Shown here in pieces: positions 9,850 to 19,482 of a DNA stretch of 64,000 bases. The stretch lies in assembly GCF_900184035.1 (NCBI RefSeq), contig NZ_FXWP01000025.1, forward strand, positions 186,001 to 250,000. Reading direction: 5' to 3'. Both the position numbers and the translations under genes were made by a program. Within the stretch, counting starts at the first letter, position 1, and each line of letters opens with the position of its first letter. Below the pieces are notes generated by a model. That model was not told where the DNA came from. It made no database searches and was given only the letters and a program-made list of their open reading frames with translations. Source of the DNA: Kosakonia pseudosacchari. GTDB taxonomy: Bacteria > Pseudomonadota > Gammaproteobacteria > Enterobacterales > Enterobacteriaceae.

Positions 9850-10569
9850 ATGATGCGCAAAACGCTACTGGCGGCGGCTCTAACGCTTACAGCATTCGCG
9901 GCTCAGGCCGACTATCAATGTAGCGTCACGCCGCGTGACGATGTGATCATCAACCCGCAAACCGTGCAGGTGAAAGGGGAGAACGGCAATCTGGTTATCA
10001 CACCGGATGGCAATGTGATGTTCAACGGCAAACAACCGACACTTACCGCCGCTCAGCGCGAGCAGGCGAAAGATTACCAGGCAGAACTGCGCAGCGCGCT
10101 GCCGTGGATTGATAATGGTGCGCGCAGCCGCGTGGAGAAAAACCGCATCGCGCTGGATAAAATCATCGTTAAAGAGGTCGGTGAAAGCAGCAGCATGCGT
10201 AATCGCCTGACCAGGCTTGATGCGCAATTAAAAGAGCAGATGAATCGCATTATTGAGCATCGTAGCGATGGTCTGACCTTCCACTATAAAGCGATTGAGC
10301 AAGTCCGCGCGGACGGCCAGCAACTGGTGAACCAGGCGATGGGCGGTATTCTGCAGGACAGCATTAATGAAATGGGCGCGAAAGCCGTGCTGAAAAGCGG
10401 CGGCAACCCATTACAAAACGTCTTAGGCAGCCTTGGCGGTCTGCAAACCGCTATCCAGAACGAATGGAAAAACCAGGAAGCGGATTTTCAGCAGTTCGGG
10501 AAAGATGTCTGTAAGCGAGTAGTGACGCTGGAAGAGAGCCGTAAAGCCTTAACCGCTCAGTTGAAGTAA
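9850..10569 (+). CDS. yggN: YggN family periplasmic protein (DUF2884)
   Basis: This is an uncharacterised exported protein of about 239 residues. A clear signal peptide (KTLLAAALTLTAFAAQA) ends near residue 20, so the mature protein is periplasmic. The rest is largely helical and charged, with two cysteines (near residue 23 and close to the C-terminus at DVCKRVV) that could pair. Two ATGs are possible (9850, 9853) behind CAGGAG. Function is unknown; only family membership and export are supported. Confidence 0.9.
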   Translation: MMRKTLLAAALTLTAFAAQADYQCSVTPRDDVIINPQTVQVKGENGNLVITPDGNVMFNGKQPTLTAAQREQAKDYQAELRSALPWIDNGARSRVEKNRIALDKIIVKEVGESSSMRNRLTRLDAQLKEQMNRIIEHRSDGLTFHYKAIEQVRADGQQLVNQAMGGILQDSINEMGAKAVLKSGGNPLQNVLGSLGGLQTAIQNEWKNQEADFQQFGKDVCKRVVTLEESRKALTAQLK

Positions 10570-10638
10570 TGCCACGACACAGCCTTCTCTTTTAAGGGAT
10601 GGCTGTGTGTTTATATATTCAATTACTCTTTATTATTT
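10570..10638 (+). terminator. Terminator region after yggN
   Basis: ACACAGCC...GGCTGTGTG forms a stem just after the yggN stop (about 10576-10610), followed by TTTATAT. Base composition becomes strongly AT-rich from here to about 10760. Confidence 0.6.
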
Positions 10639-10710
10639 CTTAATTATATACAGATAATCCTTATTTCTTTTTCCCTTAATTATAGACAGGTAATCCTTGT
10701 CTCTTTTTTC
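10639..10710. repeat. Two 36-bp tandem direct repeats upstream of wzz-like gene
   Basis: Two units of 36 bp (10639-10674 and 10675-10710) share the frame CTTAATTATA-CAG-TAATCCTT-TCTTTTT with about six differences. They lie in the AT-rich gap of 346 bp between yggN and the wzz-like start. No coding frame crosses them. They could be binding sites for a regulator or a slipped duplication. Confidence 0.75.
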
Positions 10711-10915
10711 TAACTCACTGTAATTTTTAATATAAATAAAAAAATTAGGTGGTCAATTAAAATAAAATCTGCGGAACTACAGAGCCTGGTGGGTTTTGGA
10801 TAAATAGCGGCAATTTCAGTACCTTAATAGATGTTTGATTTGCTTACGGGAGGTCCCTGTTGATGTTAATATCGTAGCTTCAAATCATGGACTCGATTTT
10901 TATGAAAATAATCTT

Positions 10916-12022
10916 ATGTCATCATTAAATACCAAACCTGAACAAGCTCCTTCTTTTTATGAGAATCATCCTGTTCCCTTTAAAACGAATGAAATTGACC
11001 TGCTAAGTTTGGCAGGTATTTTATGGAAAGGTAAAGTTTTCATTATCGCGACGGTACTGTTGTTTGCTGTTGCTGGGTTTTTGATTGCCGCATTATTGCC
11101 ACAGAAATGGACCAGTCAGGCAGAGGTGACTGCGGCAGAAAAAATCCAGTGGACGGAATTACAGAAAACGCTGGTTGCGCTGCAAGTGCTTGGTGTAAAA
11201 GTACCTGTTGATGCTAATGAGATATTTAATCTTTTCCTGAAAAAATTTAATTCTCAGTCTTTGAAAGAAGAGTTTCTTGCCTCCTCTCCACTGGTTTTGG
11301 GGAAATTACAAGATCAGAATGTTGATCAACACGAATTGCGCCGCGCCGTCGTGTTGTTGTCTGAAAAAATCAAAGCCGTTAATAGTATCAAACCGGGCAG
11401 TGTTGACACTTCGCCCTACGCTTTATGGTCGCTGAGTTTCACTGCACCGAGCGCGCCGGAAGCGCAGCAGGTGCTCCAAAACTATATCGACTATGTGTCA
11501 GCGCAGGTGGTGAAAGAGACGCTGGATACCCTGCGTAGTGACGTCGAAGTACGTAAAAATTACGAGAAAAACCTGCTGGAGATGGATCGGGTGCGTATCA
11601 CTACGAAACATGATGCCAAAATCAAGCGCCTGAATTACTCACTGGAAGTTGCCAATGCAGCTGGAATCAAGCGCCCGGTCTACAGTAATGGACAATCCGT
11701 ACAAGATGATCCTGATTTTTCTATCGCGCTGGGTGCGGATGGGATCGCAGAAAAGCTGAGAATTGAAAAGTCGCTCAAAGATGTAACTGAGTTAAACGCG
11801 GAATTCCAGAATCGGGAATATACATTGTCGGAGCTGGAAAAGGTGAACATCAAAGATATTGAGTTTTCCCCTATCAAATACCAGCTGACACCCTCCCTTC
11901 CAATGAAAAAAGATGGTGCGGGCAAGGCGTTAATTCTGGTATTGGCGGCAATGATCGGCGGGATTATTTCGTGTGGTATTGTGCTGCTGCGCCACGCAAT
12001 ACGTCAGCGTAATATACTGTAG
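10916..12022 (+). CDS. Wzz/FepE-type polysaccharide chain-length regulator
   Basis: The 368-residue inner-membrane protein of the Wzz superfamily sets the length of O-antigen or related polymers made by Wzy. It has the usual two membrane helices: VFIIATVLLFAVAGFLIAAL near the N-terminus and ALILVLAAMIGGIISCGIVL near the C-terminus, with a long helical periplasmic part and a Pro-containing approach to the second helix. ATG 10916 (MSSLNTKPEQ) is the likely start; a TTG at 10835 would add 27 residues. A GGGAGG at 10848 instead precedes a 4-codon frame (ATG 10863). It stands alone, far from any visible O-antigen genes, and is closest in look to FepE. E. coli has ansB-yggM here. Confidence 0.85.
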   Translation: MSSLNTKPEQAPSFYENHPVPFKTNEIDLLSLAGILWKGKVFIIATVLLFAVAGFLIAALLPQKWTSQAEVTAAEKIQWTELQKTLVALQVLGVKVPVDANEIFNLFLKKFNSQSLKEEFLASSPLVLGKLQDQNVDQHELRRAVVLLSEKIKAVNSIKPGSVDTSPYALWSLSFTAPSAPEAQQVLQNYIDYVSAQVVKETLDTLRSDVEVRKNYEKNLLEMDRVRITTKHDAKIKRLNYSLEVANAAGIKRPVYSNGQSVQDDPDFSIALGADGIAEKLRIEKSLKDVTELNAEFQNREYTLSELEKVNIKDIEFSPIKYQLTPSLPMKKDGAGKALILVLAAMIGGIISCGIVLLRHAIRQRNIL

Positions 12023-12040
12023 CGACTGATTATTCCCTGG

Positions 12041-12068
12041 CTGGCTGTTCAAATAACCGAACAGCCAG
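12041..12068. terminator. Bidirectional hairpin between wzz-like gene and hemW
   Basis: CTGGCTGTTC and GAACAGCCAG form a perfect 10-bp stem between the two convergent genes. T tracts are short. Confidence 0.6.
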
Positions 12069-12076
12069 CGTCTGAA

Positions 12077-13213
12077 TTATTCGGCAAGAAATAGTTCCAG
12101 CAGGGAATTAAGAAATAACTTACCGTGTTCTGTTATCTGCCAGTTCTCTTCACTTTCCGTCAAATAATTCAGCTTCAGTGCTTCCTCAATTTGCGGACGA
12201 ATAGCGCGTTCATCCAGTCCGGTATAGCGTGAAAATTCTGCTCGCGGCGCGGGTTCCAGCAGGCGAAAACGGTTCATAAAGAACTCAAACGGTTTATCTT
12301 GCGCCTCCACATCGTGCTGCTTTTCCAGGTAATTACCCTGCATATAACCGCGTGGATGGCGGGTTTTTGCCGTACGCAGAATACGCCCATCCGGAAACGT
12401 CACTTTCCCGTGAGCGCCACAACCAATCCCCAGATAGTCGCCAAAACGCCAGTAGTTAAGATTGTGCTGGCACTGGTAACCGGGCTTCGCGTAAGCCGAG
12501 GTTTCATATTGCTGATACCCGGCGGCGGTCAGGATCTGGTGTCCCTGTTCGAAGATATCCCAGAGCGCATCGTCGTCTGGCAGCACCGGAGGCCGTGAGC
12601 CAAACAGCGTATTGGGTTCAATGGTGAGCTGGTACCACGACAAATGCGGCGGGTTGAGCGCAATCGCCTGTCGCAAGTCATCCAGCGCTTCTTCCAGCGA
12701 CTGATCCGGCAACCCGTGCATTAAATCAAGGTTAAAGCTGCGTAGCCCCAGCCCGCTCGCCAGGTGCGCGGCGCGTTTGGCTTCCTGCGGACCGTGAATA
12801 CGCCCAAGGCGCTGTAACTTCGTTTCGCTAAAACTTTGTACGCCAATAGAAATGCGGTTCACGCCGGCTCGTTGATACTCGACAAAGCGGTCGGCCTCTA
12901 CGGTGCCGGGGTTGGCCTCCATGGTGATTTCCGCATCAGGCGCGAGCGGCAAACGCGCACGCACGCCATCCAGCAACGTTTGCATTGCCGGGCCAGAGAG
13001 CAGGCTCGGCGTACCGCCACCAATAAAAATGGTCTTTATTTCACGTCCCTGCGCCCAGGCGACATCAGCATCGAGATCGTTAAGCAAATGCTGAACATAG
13101 TCATCGTGTGGCACTTCGCCCTTCAATGCGTGGGAATTGAAATCGCAGTACGGGCATTTCTGCACGCACCACGGAATATGTATATAAAGGCTCAGAGGCG
13201 GCAAATCAGCCAT
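12077..13213 (-). CDS. hemW: Heme chaperone HemW (radical SAM)
   Basis: The 378-residue radical-SAM protein is related to coproporphyrinogen dehydrogenase but is now regarded as a heme chaperone. The 4Fe-4S motif C-X3-C-X2-C is present in [13 protein letters not shown] at about residue 16, followed by [13 protein letters not shown]. The C-terminal HemN-like domain includes [18 protein letters not shown]. It overlaps the end of rdgB by 8 bp and is the last gene of the yggS-yggT-yggU-rdgB-hemW unit, the same order as E. coli. Confidence 0.95.
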   Translation of the reverse strand: MADLPPLSLYIHIPWCVQKCPYCDFNSHALKGEVPHDDYVQHLLNDLDADVAWAQGREIKTIFIGGGTPSLLSGPAMQTLLDGVRARLPLAPDAEITMEANPGTVEADRFVEYQRAGVNRISIGVQSFSETKLQRLGRIHGPQEAKRAAHLASGLGLRSFNLDLMHGLPDQSLEEALDDLRQAIALNPPHLSWYQLTIEPNTLFGSRPPVLPDDDALWDIFEQGHQILTAAGYQQYETSAYAKPGYQCQHNLNYWRFGDYLGIGCGAHGKVTFPDGRILRTAKTRHPRGYMQGNYLEKQHDVEAQDKPFEFFMNRFRLLEPAPRAEFSRYTGLDERAIRPQIEEALKLNYLTESEENWQITEHGKLFLNSLLELFLAE

Positions 13214-13799
13214 TACGCAGTGCTTCCAGTAGCAGTTTCAACGCTTGTCCACGGTGGGAGATCGCGCTTTTTTCTTCGCGCGTCAGTTCCGCCGCGGTTT
13301 TGCCCTCAGCAGGGACAAAGAAAATCGGATCGTAGCCAAAACCGCCATTACCCGCAGCCTGCCGCGTGATCACGCCTGACCAGCTGCCGTGGCACACCAG
13401 TGGGGTCGGGTCATCCGCATGACGCATATAGACCAGTACGCAGTGGAATTGCGCTTTGCGCTCAGCGTCCGGCACATCTTTTAGCGCGTCGAGCAGCTTT
13501 TCCAGGTTTTGCTGGTCGCTGGCATCAACCCCAGAATAACGGGCCGAATAAATCCCCGGCGCACCGCCGAGGGCATCGACAGCCAGGCCGGAATCATCGG
13601 CAATGGCAGGAAGTCCAGTGACCTGGGATACGTGGCGCGCTTTGAGGATGGCGTTTTCAATAAACGTCAGGCCAGTCTCTTCTGCAGACTCCACGCCCAA
13701 CTCAGTTTGTGCGACAACATCAAAGCCAAAATCATTCAGCAGCGAGGCCAGCTCGCGCACTTTACCGGCATTACCGGTAGCGAGGACAACTTTTTGCAT
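13206..13799 (-). CDS. rdgB: XTP/dITP pyrophosphatase
   Basis: The 197-residue Ham1/RdgB family enzyme hydrolyses dITP, XTP and ITP to monophosphates and so keeps deaminated purines out of DNA. The family motifs are [18 protein letters not shown] at the N-terminus, [18 protein letters not shown], and [12 protein letters not shown] followed by [10 protein letters not shown]. It starts 8 bp after yggU stops and overlaps hemW, so it is within a tight operon. Confidence 0.96.
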   Translation of the reverse strand: MQKVVLATGNAGKVRELASLLNDFGFDVVAQTELGVESAEETGLTFIENAILKARHVSQVTGLPAIADDSGLAVDALGGAPGIYSARYSGVDASDQQNLEKLLDALKDVPDAERKAQFHCVLVYMRHADDPTPLVCHGSWSGVITRQAAGNGGFGYDPIFFVPAEGKTAAELTREEKSAISHRGQALKLLLEALRNG

Positions 13800-13807
13800 A
13801 GCGGATC

Positions 13808-14098
13808 CTAATGTATCAGCGCCGCGACTTCCGTCGGGATCTGTTGCGGATGTGAGATTTTAATCTGTTTGTGGCGGCCCAGTTCGCCTTTTTCAATCAC
13901 GACCTGGTTTTTTGCCACGCGGAACTGCTTAGCGAGGAATTTTACCAGGTGCGCATTGGCCTGGCCGTCCACTGGCGGGGCGGTGATGGCGACTTTTAGC
14001 TCGTCGCCATGCAGCCCGATAATGGCGTCACGGCTGGCTTTGGGCTGAATATACAGCCGCAACACCAGCCCGTCTTCACAGGTAACAACGGCACTCAT
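13808..14098 (-). CDS. yggU: YggU family protein (DUF167)
   Basis: The 96-residue protein of the UPF0235/DUF167 family has no assigned biochemical role. It begins [20 protein letters not shown] at 14098, overlapping the yggT stop by 4 bp, and contains the conserved [20 protein letters not shown] and [17 protein letters not shown] longer open frame upstream (to 14311) is an artefact lying over yggT. Sits between yggT and rdgB. Confidence 0.94.
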   Translation of the reverse strand: MSAVVTCEDGLVLRLYIQPKASRDAIIGLHGDELKVAITAPPVDGQANAHLVKFLAKQFRVAKNQVVIEKGELGRHKQIKISHPQQIPTEVAALIH

Positions 14099-14661
14099 AG
14101 TGCCATCCACAGCCCCGGCAGCAGAATATCGCCGGTAGATTGCAGCACTTCCGCAATCCCCATATTCAGAACGTACAGCAGCAGCACCAGAATCATCGGT
14201 GAAAAATCGATACCGCCCATGGCCGGCAGCAGACTGCGGATCGGCCGCAGCAGCGGTTCGGTCAGCTGCATGAGCACATATTCCACCGGGCTGCGTCCCT
14301 GGCTCACCCAACTCATGATGGCCATTACCAGCAGTACCCAGAAAATCATCAAGCCGATGGTTTTCAGTAAAATCAGCAGGGCGGAAATCCAGATGATCGG
14401 CTGGAAGGTGATCACCATAAAAATCAGTATCGCTTTAATAAACGACAGCACAAAAGCTATCAGCAGCGAAGCGCTATCCAGCGGTCCCATTGCGGGCAAC
14501 ACGCGGCGCAGCGGTCCGACAATCGGCTGCGTGGCTTTGACCACGAACTGCGAAAACGGGTTGTAAAAATCGCAGCGTGCCCACTGCATCCAGACACGTA
14601 ACAGCAGAACCATTGTGTAGAGTTCAATCACTGTCGAGAGCAGGAAAGTCAACGTCTTCAT
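14095..14661 (-). CDS. yggT: YggT family membrane protein
   Basis: The 188-residue inner-membrane protein consists of two YGGT repeats, each with two hydrophobic helices and a Pro-rich loop ([40 protein letters not shown]). It is linked to osmotic and potassium homeostasis in some bacteria, but the role is not established. It lies 18 bp after yggS and overlaps yggU by 4 bp. Confidence 0.94.
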   Translation of the reverse strand: MKTLTFLLSTVIELYTMVLLLRVWMQWARCDFYNPFSQFVVKATQPIVGPLRRVLPAMGPLDSASLLIAFVLSFIKAILIFMVITFQPIIWISALLILLKTIGLMIFWVLLVMAIMSWVSQGRSPVEYVLMQLTEPLLRPIRSLLPAMGGIDFSPMILVLLLYVLNMGIAEVLQSTGDILLPGLWMAL

Positions 14662-14679
14662 GGCGTTCCTCAGTTTTCC

Positions 14680-15384
14680 TTAATTTTTCGTGTAATCGCG
14701 CGCACCAAAAATGGCCGTACCAATGCGCACCATCGTGCTTCCCGCCGCAATGGCGGCGGTCATATCGTCGGACATGCCCAATGACAGGGTATCCACCGTC
14801 GGATAGCGTGTTTTTAACGCTTCAAATGCTACAGCCATTTGCCGTGCCACGGCAAACTGGCGTTCGTAATCTGCTTGCGGCGCGGGTATCGCCATCAATC
14901 CTCGCAGACAAACGCCGGGTAGCTCGGCCACCTGAGCGGCCAGCGCATCCAGCTCGTTGAGCGCAATCCCGGATTTGCTCTGCTCATCGCTGATGTTGAT
15001 TTGGATAAGCACATTCAGCGGCGCTAACGTTGCCGGGCGCTGTTCGCTTAAACGGCTGGCAATGCGCAGCCTGTCTATCGTGTGGCACCAGTCGAAGTTC
15101 TCCGCCACCAGACGGCTTTTGTTGGACTGTAGCGGGCCAATAAAGTGCCATTGCAGACCCTGAACGCCCAGTTGTCGGAAGTGGTTAATTTTATCCACCC
15201 CTTCCTGAACATAGTTTTCGCCAAAAGCATGTTGCCCGGCATTGATCGCTTCTGCGACAGCGCTCGCAGGTTTGGTTTTGCTCACTGCAAGCAGCGTCAC
15301 TTCTTCTGAAGCCCGGCCGCAGCGTGTTGCGGCGGCTGAGATTTTGTCCCGGACCTGTGCCAGGTTATGCGCAATATCGTTCAT
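14680..15384 (-). CDS. yggS: PLP homeostasis protein YggS
   Basis: The 234-residue PLP-binding protein of the PLPHP/YggS family (alanine racemase-like barrel without racemase activity) influences vitamin B6 and amino-acid pools. The PLP lysine lies in LLAVSKTKPASAV near residue 36, and the phosphate-binding end in TLSLGMSDDMTAAIAAGSTM plus VRIGTAIFG. It starts the yggS-hemW operon and is divergent from yggR, only 17 bp apart, so their promoters overlap the opposite gene. Confidence 0.95.
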   Translation of the reverse strand: MNDIAHNLAQVRDKISAAATRCGRASEEVTLLAVSKTKPASAVAEAINAGQHAFGENYVQEGVDKINHFRQLGVQGLQWHFIGPLQSNKSRLVAENFDWCHTIDRLRIASRLSEQRPATLAPLNVLIQINISDEQSKSGIALNELDALAAQVAELPGVCLRGLMAIPAPQADYERQFAVARQMAVAFEALKTRYPTVDTLSLGMSDDMTAAIAAGSTMVRIGTAIFGARDYTKN

Positions 15385-15401
15385 GATTCCAGGATGGCTA
15401 T

Positions 15402-16382
15402 ATGGATATAGAAGAAATAGTGGCGCTTAGTGTAAAGCATAATGTCTCGGATCTACACCTGTGCAGTGGCTCAGTGCCGCGCTGGCGGCAGCAAGGACGG
15501 CTGGAACCCGCGCCGTTTGAAATAACCGATCTCGCCGGGCTGATTGAACAGCATCTGAATACTGCTCAGCAGCGTCTGTGGCGAGAGCGGGGGCAGGTGG
15601 ATTTTGCCCTGACGACAGCCGCAGGACACAGGCTGCGGGCCGGTGCCTTTACGCGTCACGGTGGCGTTTCGCTGGCGTTACGCTTGCTGCCGCAAAGCTG
15701 TCCATTGCTGAGTGAACTGGATGCGCCCGTATCGCTGAGTGAATTGCTTGGGCGGGAAAACGGCCTGATCCTGGTGACGGGCGCAACTGGCAGCGGCAAA
15801 TCCACCACAATGGCGGCCATGGTGGATTACCTGAATCAACATAACGATGGTCATATTCTCACGCTGGAAGATCCGATCGAGTTTGTTCACACCAGCAATC
15901 GCTGCTTAATTCAGCAGCGGGAAGTCGGTCTGCATTGCCTGTCATTTGCTGACGGCCTGCGCGCGGCGCTGCGTGAGGATCCGGATGTGATCCTGCTCGG
16001 CGAGCTGCGCGACAGCGAAACCATTCGCCTGGCGCTGACCGCCGCTGAAACCGGGCATCTGGTGCTGGCGACGCTGCATACGCGCGGTGCGGCACAAGCG
16101 GTAGAGCGGCTGGTCGATAGCTTTCCGGCGCAAGAAAAAGATCCTGTGCGCAGCCAGCTGGCGGGGAGCCTGCAGGCGGTACTGGCGCAAAAACTTGAGG
16201 CGGACAAGCGAGGAGGGCGAGTGGCGTTATTCGAGTTGCTGATTAACTCTCCGGCGGTGGCGAGCCTGATCCGCGAAGGCAAAACGCACCAGTTGCCCGG
16301 CGTGATGCAAACCGGGCAACAGGCGGGAATGCAAACGTTCGCACAAAGCCACCAACAGCGTGTGCTGCAAGGCTGGCTTTAG
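15402..16382 (+). CDS. yggR: PilT-like type IV pilus ATPase YggR
   Basis: The 326-residue secretion ATPase resembles the PilT retraction motor. Visible motifs are Walker A GATGSGKSTTMAAM (about residues 126-139), the Asp box ILTLEDPIEF, Walker B DPDVILLGELRD and the His box ATLHTRGAAQAVERL. No other pilus genes are in the window; in E. coli yggR is likewise an orphan with no known role. It ends 4 bp into the end of the FAD gene on the other strand. Confidence 0.93.
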   Translation: MDIEEIVALSVKHNVSDLHLCSGSVPRWRQQGRLEPAPFEITDLAGLIEQHLNTAQQRLWRERGQVDFALTTAAGHRLRAGAFTRHGGVSLALRLLPQSCPLLSELDAPVSLSELLGRENGLILVTGATGSGKSTTMAAMVDYLNQHNDGHILTLEDPIEFVHTSNRCLIQQREVGLHCLSFADGLRAALREDPDVILLGELRDSETIRLALTAAETGHLVLATLHTRGAAQAVERLVDSFPAQEKDPVRSQLAGSLQAVLAQKLEADKRGGRVALFELLINSPAVASLIREGKTHQLPGVMQTGQQAGMQTFAQSHQQRVLQGWL

Positions 16383-18637
16383 CGGATGTTTAGCGAGTAA
16401 ACCGCAGGCAGCGCGCCTGCCGTTTTCAGGATCTCCAGCCTGACGCTGCGTACCGTCAGCGGCACTGCAAGGCTATGCTGGCACACCGAGTGGTGATTGT
16501 TTTCCACGTCAGCCAGAAGCCGTTCGTCGGCCCAAAGGCGGTAGTGCGTGATGCTGTGTGGCGTTACGGCATAGTGATGACCCATCTGGACTGACTCCAT
16601 CGCGTTATCGAAGTCGTTGTCCTGTACCAGCGTTAAATGCTGCAACGTTTGCGGCTCCGCCCAGCGCCAGATGATTTCCGGCGCGACATCGTCAGCGGCG
16701 GGTGTCCATGCATTGATTTGCTGCTCCGGACGCAAGCGGCCATTTAATACATTCTGCGCACACCAGGCATTCAGTGGCTGGCTGAAACGCAGGGCAGGGA
16801 AGATCTGCTGCGGGTGACGGCGCGGTAGCCAGAAATCGAACTCGTCGACGCCATAATCGCCGTCTGCGACCTGGCGGGTGTGTTTTGCCACGCGGGCGTT
16901 AAGGCTGTTAAAGACCGTCATAATGCCTGGCAGGAGGGTACTCGTGAGCGCAATTTCGATACCTTCCTGCGCGTCGAAAGCGACAAACACGTACTGGTCG
17001 CGATCGCTTTGCCAGTTGAAAGCCAGGGTGTACTCGGCTTCACCGGAGACCTGAAGTACGCTTTCGTCGTATTGATAGTCTGGGGTGAAGTTCCCGGCGC
17101 GTGCGCTGCCAAGCAGTGAAACCGCCAGTGGTTGCGGTGTTGATGCCCGTAAACGCAGCGTCATCTCGGGTAGTTGCGCACCCGCGCGCACTGGTAACAG
17201 TAACGCCATGCGTTCCGAAAGCGGCTGCCAGGTGCCGTTGGGTTTCAGCTCGCTCAGTTGGTATTCGCTGCTGGCGCTGACGGTGGCGCCAGCAGCCGGG
17301 TCGTTCAGCCACTGACGTGGGATATAGCAGCCAGTGGCCTGTAAATGCTGCTGCAAAGTGCTGATATGCTCTCGCTGCGCCAGTTCACGCGGCAGCAGGT
17401 TAAGGGCTTTACATTGCGCCGCAGCGCGCCCGACAACTTCGCCCAATAGACCGCAGGTACACATTACGCGAGCGCTGCCGAAGGCGACATGCGAGGCGGA
17501 GATGAGCCGCCCGGTAAGCAATAAGTTATCGAGTGAGCGGCTGTAAAGGCTGCGAAACGGAATGGTGTAGGTGCCTTTGCTGTGAAACTGTCGGCAGCCG
17601 TCGTGAGTGCTGTAAACGCCATCAGCCGGGTGCAAATCTATCGACCAACCGCCATAACCCACGGCGTCGTAATGATCGCGTTGCTCAATAATGTCCTGCT
17701 GGCACAGCATATGATCGCCAAGGAACCGGCGGCTTTCACGCTTGCCGGGGATCGCACCAACCCATTCGATAGTCATATTGGCGGCTTCAGGGAATTCGCC
17801 AGAGTTTTTTATATGATCCCAGACGCCCCAGACAATTCTCCACAGTTCCCATTTGATCTCTTCACTTTCGTGCACGGTATCAAGGCGGCCTCCCCACTCC
17901 AGCCACCACAAATCGCAGCCGTTCAGCGTTGACGTCAGGCGCTTGTAGCGCGGAATGGTGGTGATATCTTGCAGGGCGAAAGAGGGGGGAACAAAGTTTA
18001 CCGGCCCGGCGGTTTGCTTAGTGTAGAAATAGATGGAGTGGCCCAGCTTGTGACCAAAATTGTCACCGGGTGCCATTTTTTCGCCCAGCTCTTCAGCTTC
18101 TTCCGCGCCTTCACGGTATTCTGCACCGGCCAGAAAACCGAGCACGCCGTCGCCGGTGGCATCGCAGAACTGCGTGGCGCTTATGGTGTAAAAAGTCTCG
18201 TTAATCGGGTTGAAGGCTTTTACCCCAGTGAGGGCATTTTCCGTTTTTTCGACCTCAAAGACGGCGGTATTGAGCAGCAATGTCAGCCCAGGCTGGCTTT
18301 TGGCAAGATCCAGCAACACCAGGTCGAACATTACCGGATTTCCCTCTTTGTTCCGCCAGAGGTTCTCTTCCATGATTTCGCCCATGATGCCGCCTTCGCG
18401 CGCCCAGCGGTTATTATTGCCCATATGTGAGGTTGCGCCGTTGGCCCACAGACGCACTTCGCTGGAGGCATTTCCGCCTAGCACTGGTCTGTCCTGGACG
18501 AGCACCACTTGCAAGCCGTCTCGCGCTGCCGCCAGCGCGGCACAAAGCCCTGCCAGCCCGCCGCCCGCAACTAGCAGATCGGCGTGCAGTTGCTGCGTTG
18601 GAAATGTTCTGGCATCGGTTTGAGGAAAGATTTTCAT
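16379..18637 (-). CDS. FAD-dependent oxidoreductase with discoidin-like C-terminal domain
   Basis: A 752-residue protein of unknown substrate. Residues about 20-430 form an FAD_oxidored domain: dinucleotide motif LLVAGGGLAGLCAALAAA, then VLGGNASSEVRLWANGATSH, and near residue 415 FGSARVMCTCGLLGEVVGRA. The remaining 300 residues are beta-rich; the last ~130 (IIWRWAEPQTLQHLTLVQDN ... YRLWADERLL ... VRSVRLEILKTAG) look like an F5/8 type C carbohydrate-binding fold. No signal peptide is seen. It is divergent from an IclR regulator across 66 bp, suggesting a regulated catabolic enzyme. I do not assign a reaction. Neither gene sits at this place in E. coli. Confidence 0.85.
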   Translation of the reverse strand: MKIFPQTDARTFPTQQLHADLLVAGGGLAGLCAALAAARDGLQVVLVQDRPVLGGNASSEVRLWANGATSHMGNNNRWAREGGIMGEIMEENLWRNKEGNPVMFDLVLLDLAKSQPGLTLLLNTAVFEVEKTENALTGVKAFNPINETFYTISATQFCDATGDGVLGFLAGAEYREGAEEAEELGEKMAPGDNFGHKLGHSIYFYTKQTAGPVNFVPPSFALQDITTIPRYKRLTSTLNGCDLWWLEWGGRLDTVHESEEIKWELWRIVWGVWDHIKNSGEFPEAANMTIEWVGAIPGKRESRRFLGDHMLCQQDIIEQRDHYDAVGYGGWSIDLHPADGVYSTHDGCRQFHSKGTYTIPFRSLYSRSLDNLLLTGRLISASHVAFGSARVMCTCGLLGEVVGRAAAQCKALNLLPRELAQREHISTLQQHLQATGCYIPRQWLNDPAAGATVSASSEYQLSELKPNGTWQPLSERMALLLPVRAGAQLPEMTLRLRASTPQPLAVSLLGSARAGNFTPDYQYDESVLQVSGEAEYTLAFNWQSDRDQYVFVAFDAQEGIEIALTSTLLPGIMTVFNSLNARVAKHTRQVADGDYGVDEFDFWLPRRHPQQIFPALRFSQPLNAWCAQNVLNGRLRPEQQINAWTPAADDVAPEIIWRWAEPQTLQHLTLVQDNDFDNAMESVQMGHHYAVTPHSITHYRLWADERLLADVENNHHSVCQHSLAVPLTVRSVRLEILKTAGALPAVYSLNIR

Positions 18638-18703
18638 AACCTTGTTTCCTTCTTTACTGGCGGTAGAATCGTTTTTTCGAGCAACCTGAAAAGTGAACCT
18701 GCA

Positions 18704-19396
18704 ATGTCTTCACAACCCAATCAAAGCCTGATCGATGGCATTCGCTGCCTGCAATATCTGGTTTCCAGCGATCGCGCCATTGGCTGTCGCGAACTGGCGC
18801 GCCTGATGGGCATTAACACAACCCGTGTAAACCGGTTGTTGATGACCATGGCGTCTATTGGCCTGACGATGCAGGATGCACAGCGTCGCTATCTGCCTGG
18901 TCCCGGAATCCATGCGCTGGCGGCGCAGGCCATCCGTGGTTCAGCACTCTTCTCCCAGGCGCTGCCGCTACTGGAAAGCCATGCCCCGAAAGATATCGTG
19001 GTGGCGATGGGGGTGCTCTGGGAGGATCAGGTGATCTATATCTATCACTCCAGCCCCGGTAGTCAGGTCAGCCAGGCGCTGGCTGGTTTTCATATGCTTC
19101 CGGCCTGGCAGTCCGTCATCGGCATGGCGTTACTGGCGGCAGAAAGTGATGAAACCCTGCAACAGCGCTTTAGCGAAGAGCAGTGGCTGCTGCTTGGCCC
19201 GCATGTCGCCCGGCAGCGTGAGCACGGTCACGTGGTCTGGCACCATGACGACGGTGAAGTCTCGATGGCAAAACCGCTTGGCGCACACTCCGCCGCACTC
19301 GCCTTTGCCGGAATGTGGCACGTTGACGACACGGTCGTAGAAACACGGCTACAGGCACTTCACGCGCTGGTTGAACGCCTGACGGAAAAATCCTGA
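18704..19396 (+). CDS. IclR-family transcriptional regulator
   Basis: The 230-residue regulator has an N-terminal winged helix-turn-helix (CRELARLMGINTTRVNRLLMTMASIGL, about residues 26-52, given here only as a location) and a C-terminal IclR effector domain that is atypically short. The ATG at 18704 follows a purine-rich stretch; the open frame upstream to 18584 overlaps the divergent gene and is not used. IclR regulators usually control an adjacent, divergent operon, so its likely target is the FAD oxidoreductase. Its ligand is unknown. Confidence 0.85.
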   Translation: MSSQPNQSLIDGIRCLQYLVSSDRAIGCRELARLMGINTTRVNRLLMTMASIGLTMQDAQRRYLPGPGIHALAAQAIRGSALFSQALPLLESHAPKDIVVAMGVLWEDQVIYIYHSSPGSQVSQALAGFHMLPAWQSVIGMALLAAESDETLQQRFSEEQWLLLGPHVARQREHGHVVWHHDDGEVSMAKPLGAHSAALAFAGMWHVDDTVVETRLQALHALVERLTEKS

Positions 19397-19482
19397 CGCT
19401 GGCTAATGCTAATATGTTTCTTTTATAGAAACACGCAATGAAATGCAAAAAGCACAGCCGGAAACTGTGAGAACGATCGGCA

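Noticed and set aside
10863-10877. Four-codon frame behind GGGAGG upstream of the wzz-like gene
   Set aside because: Too short to call; mentioned only because the best ribosome site in this region does not serve the main gene.
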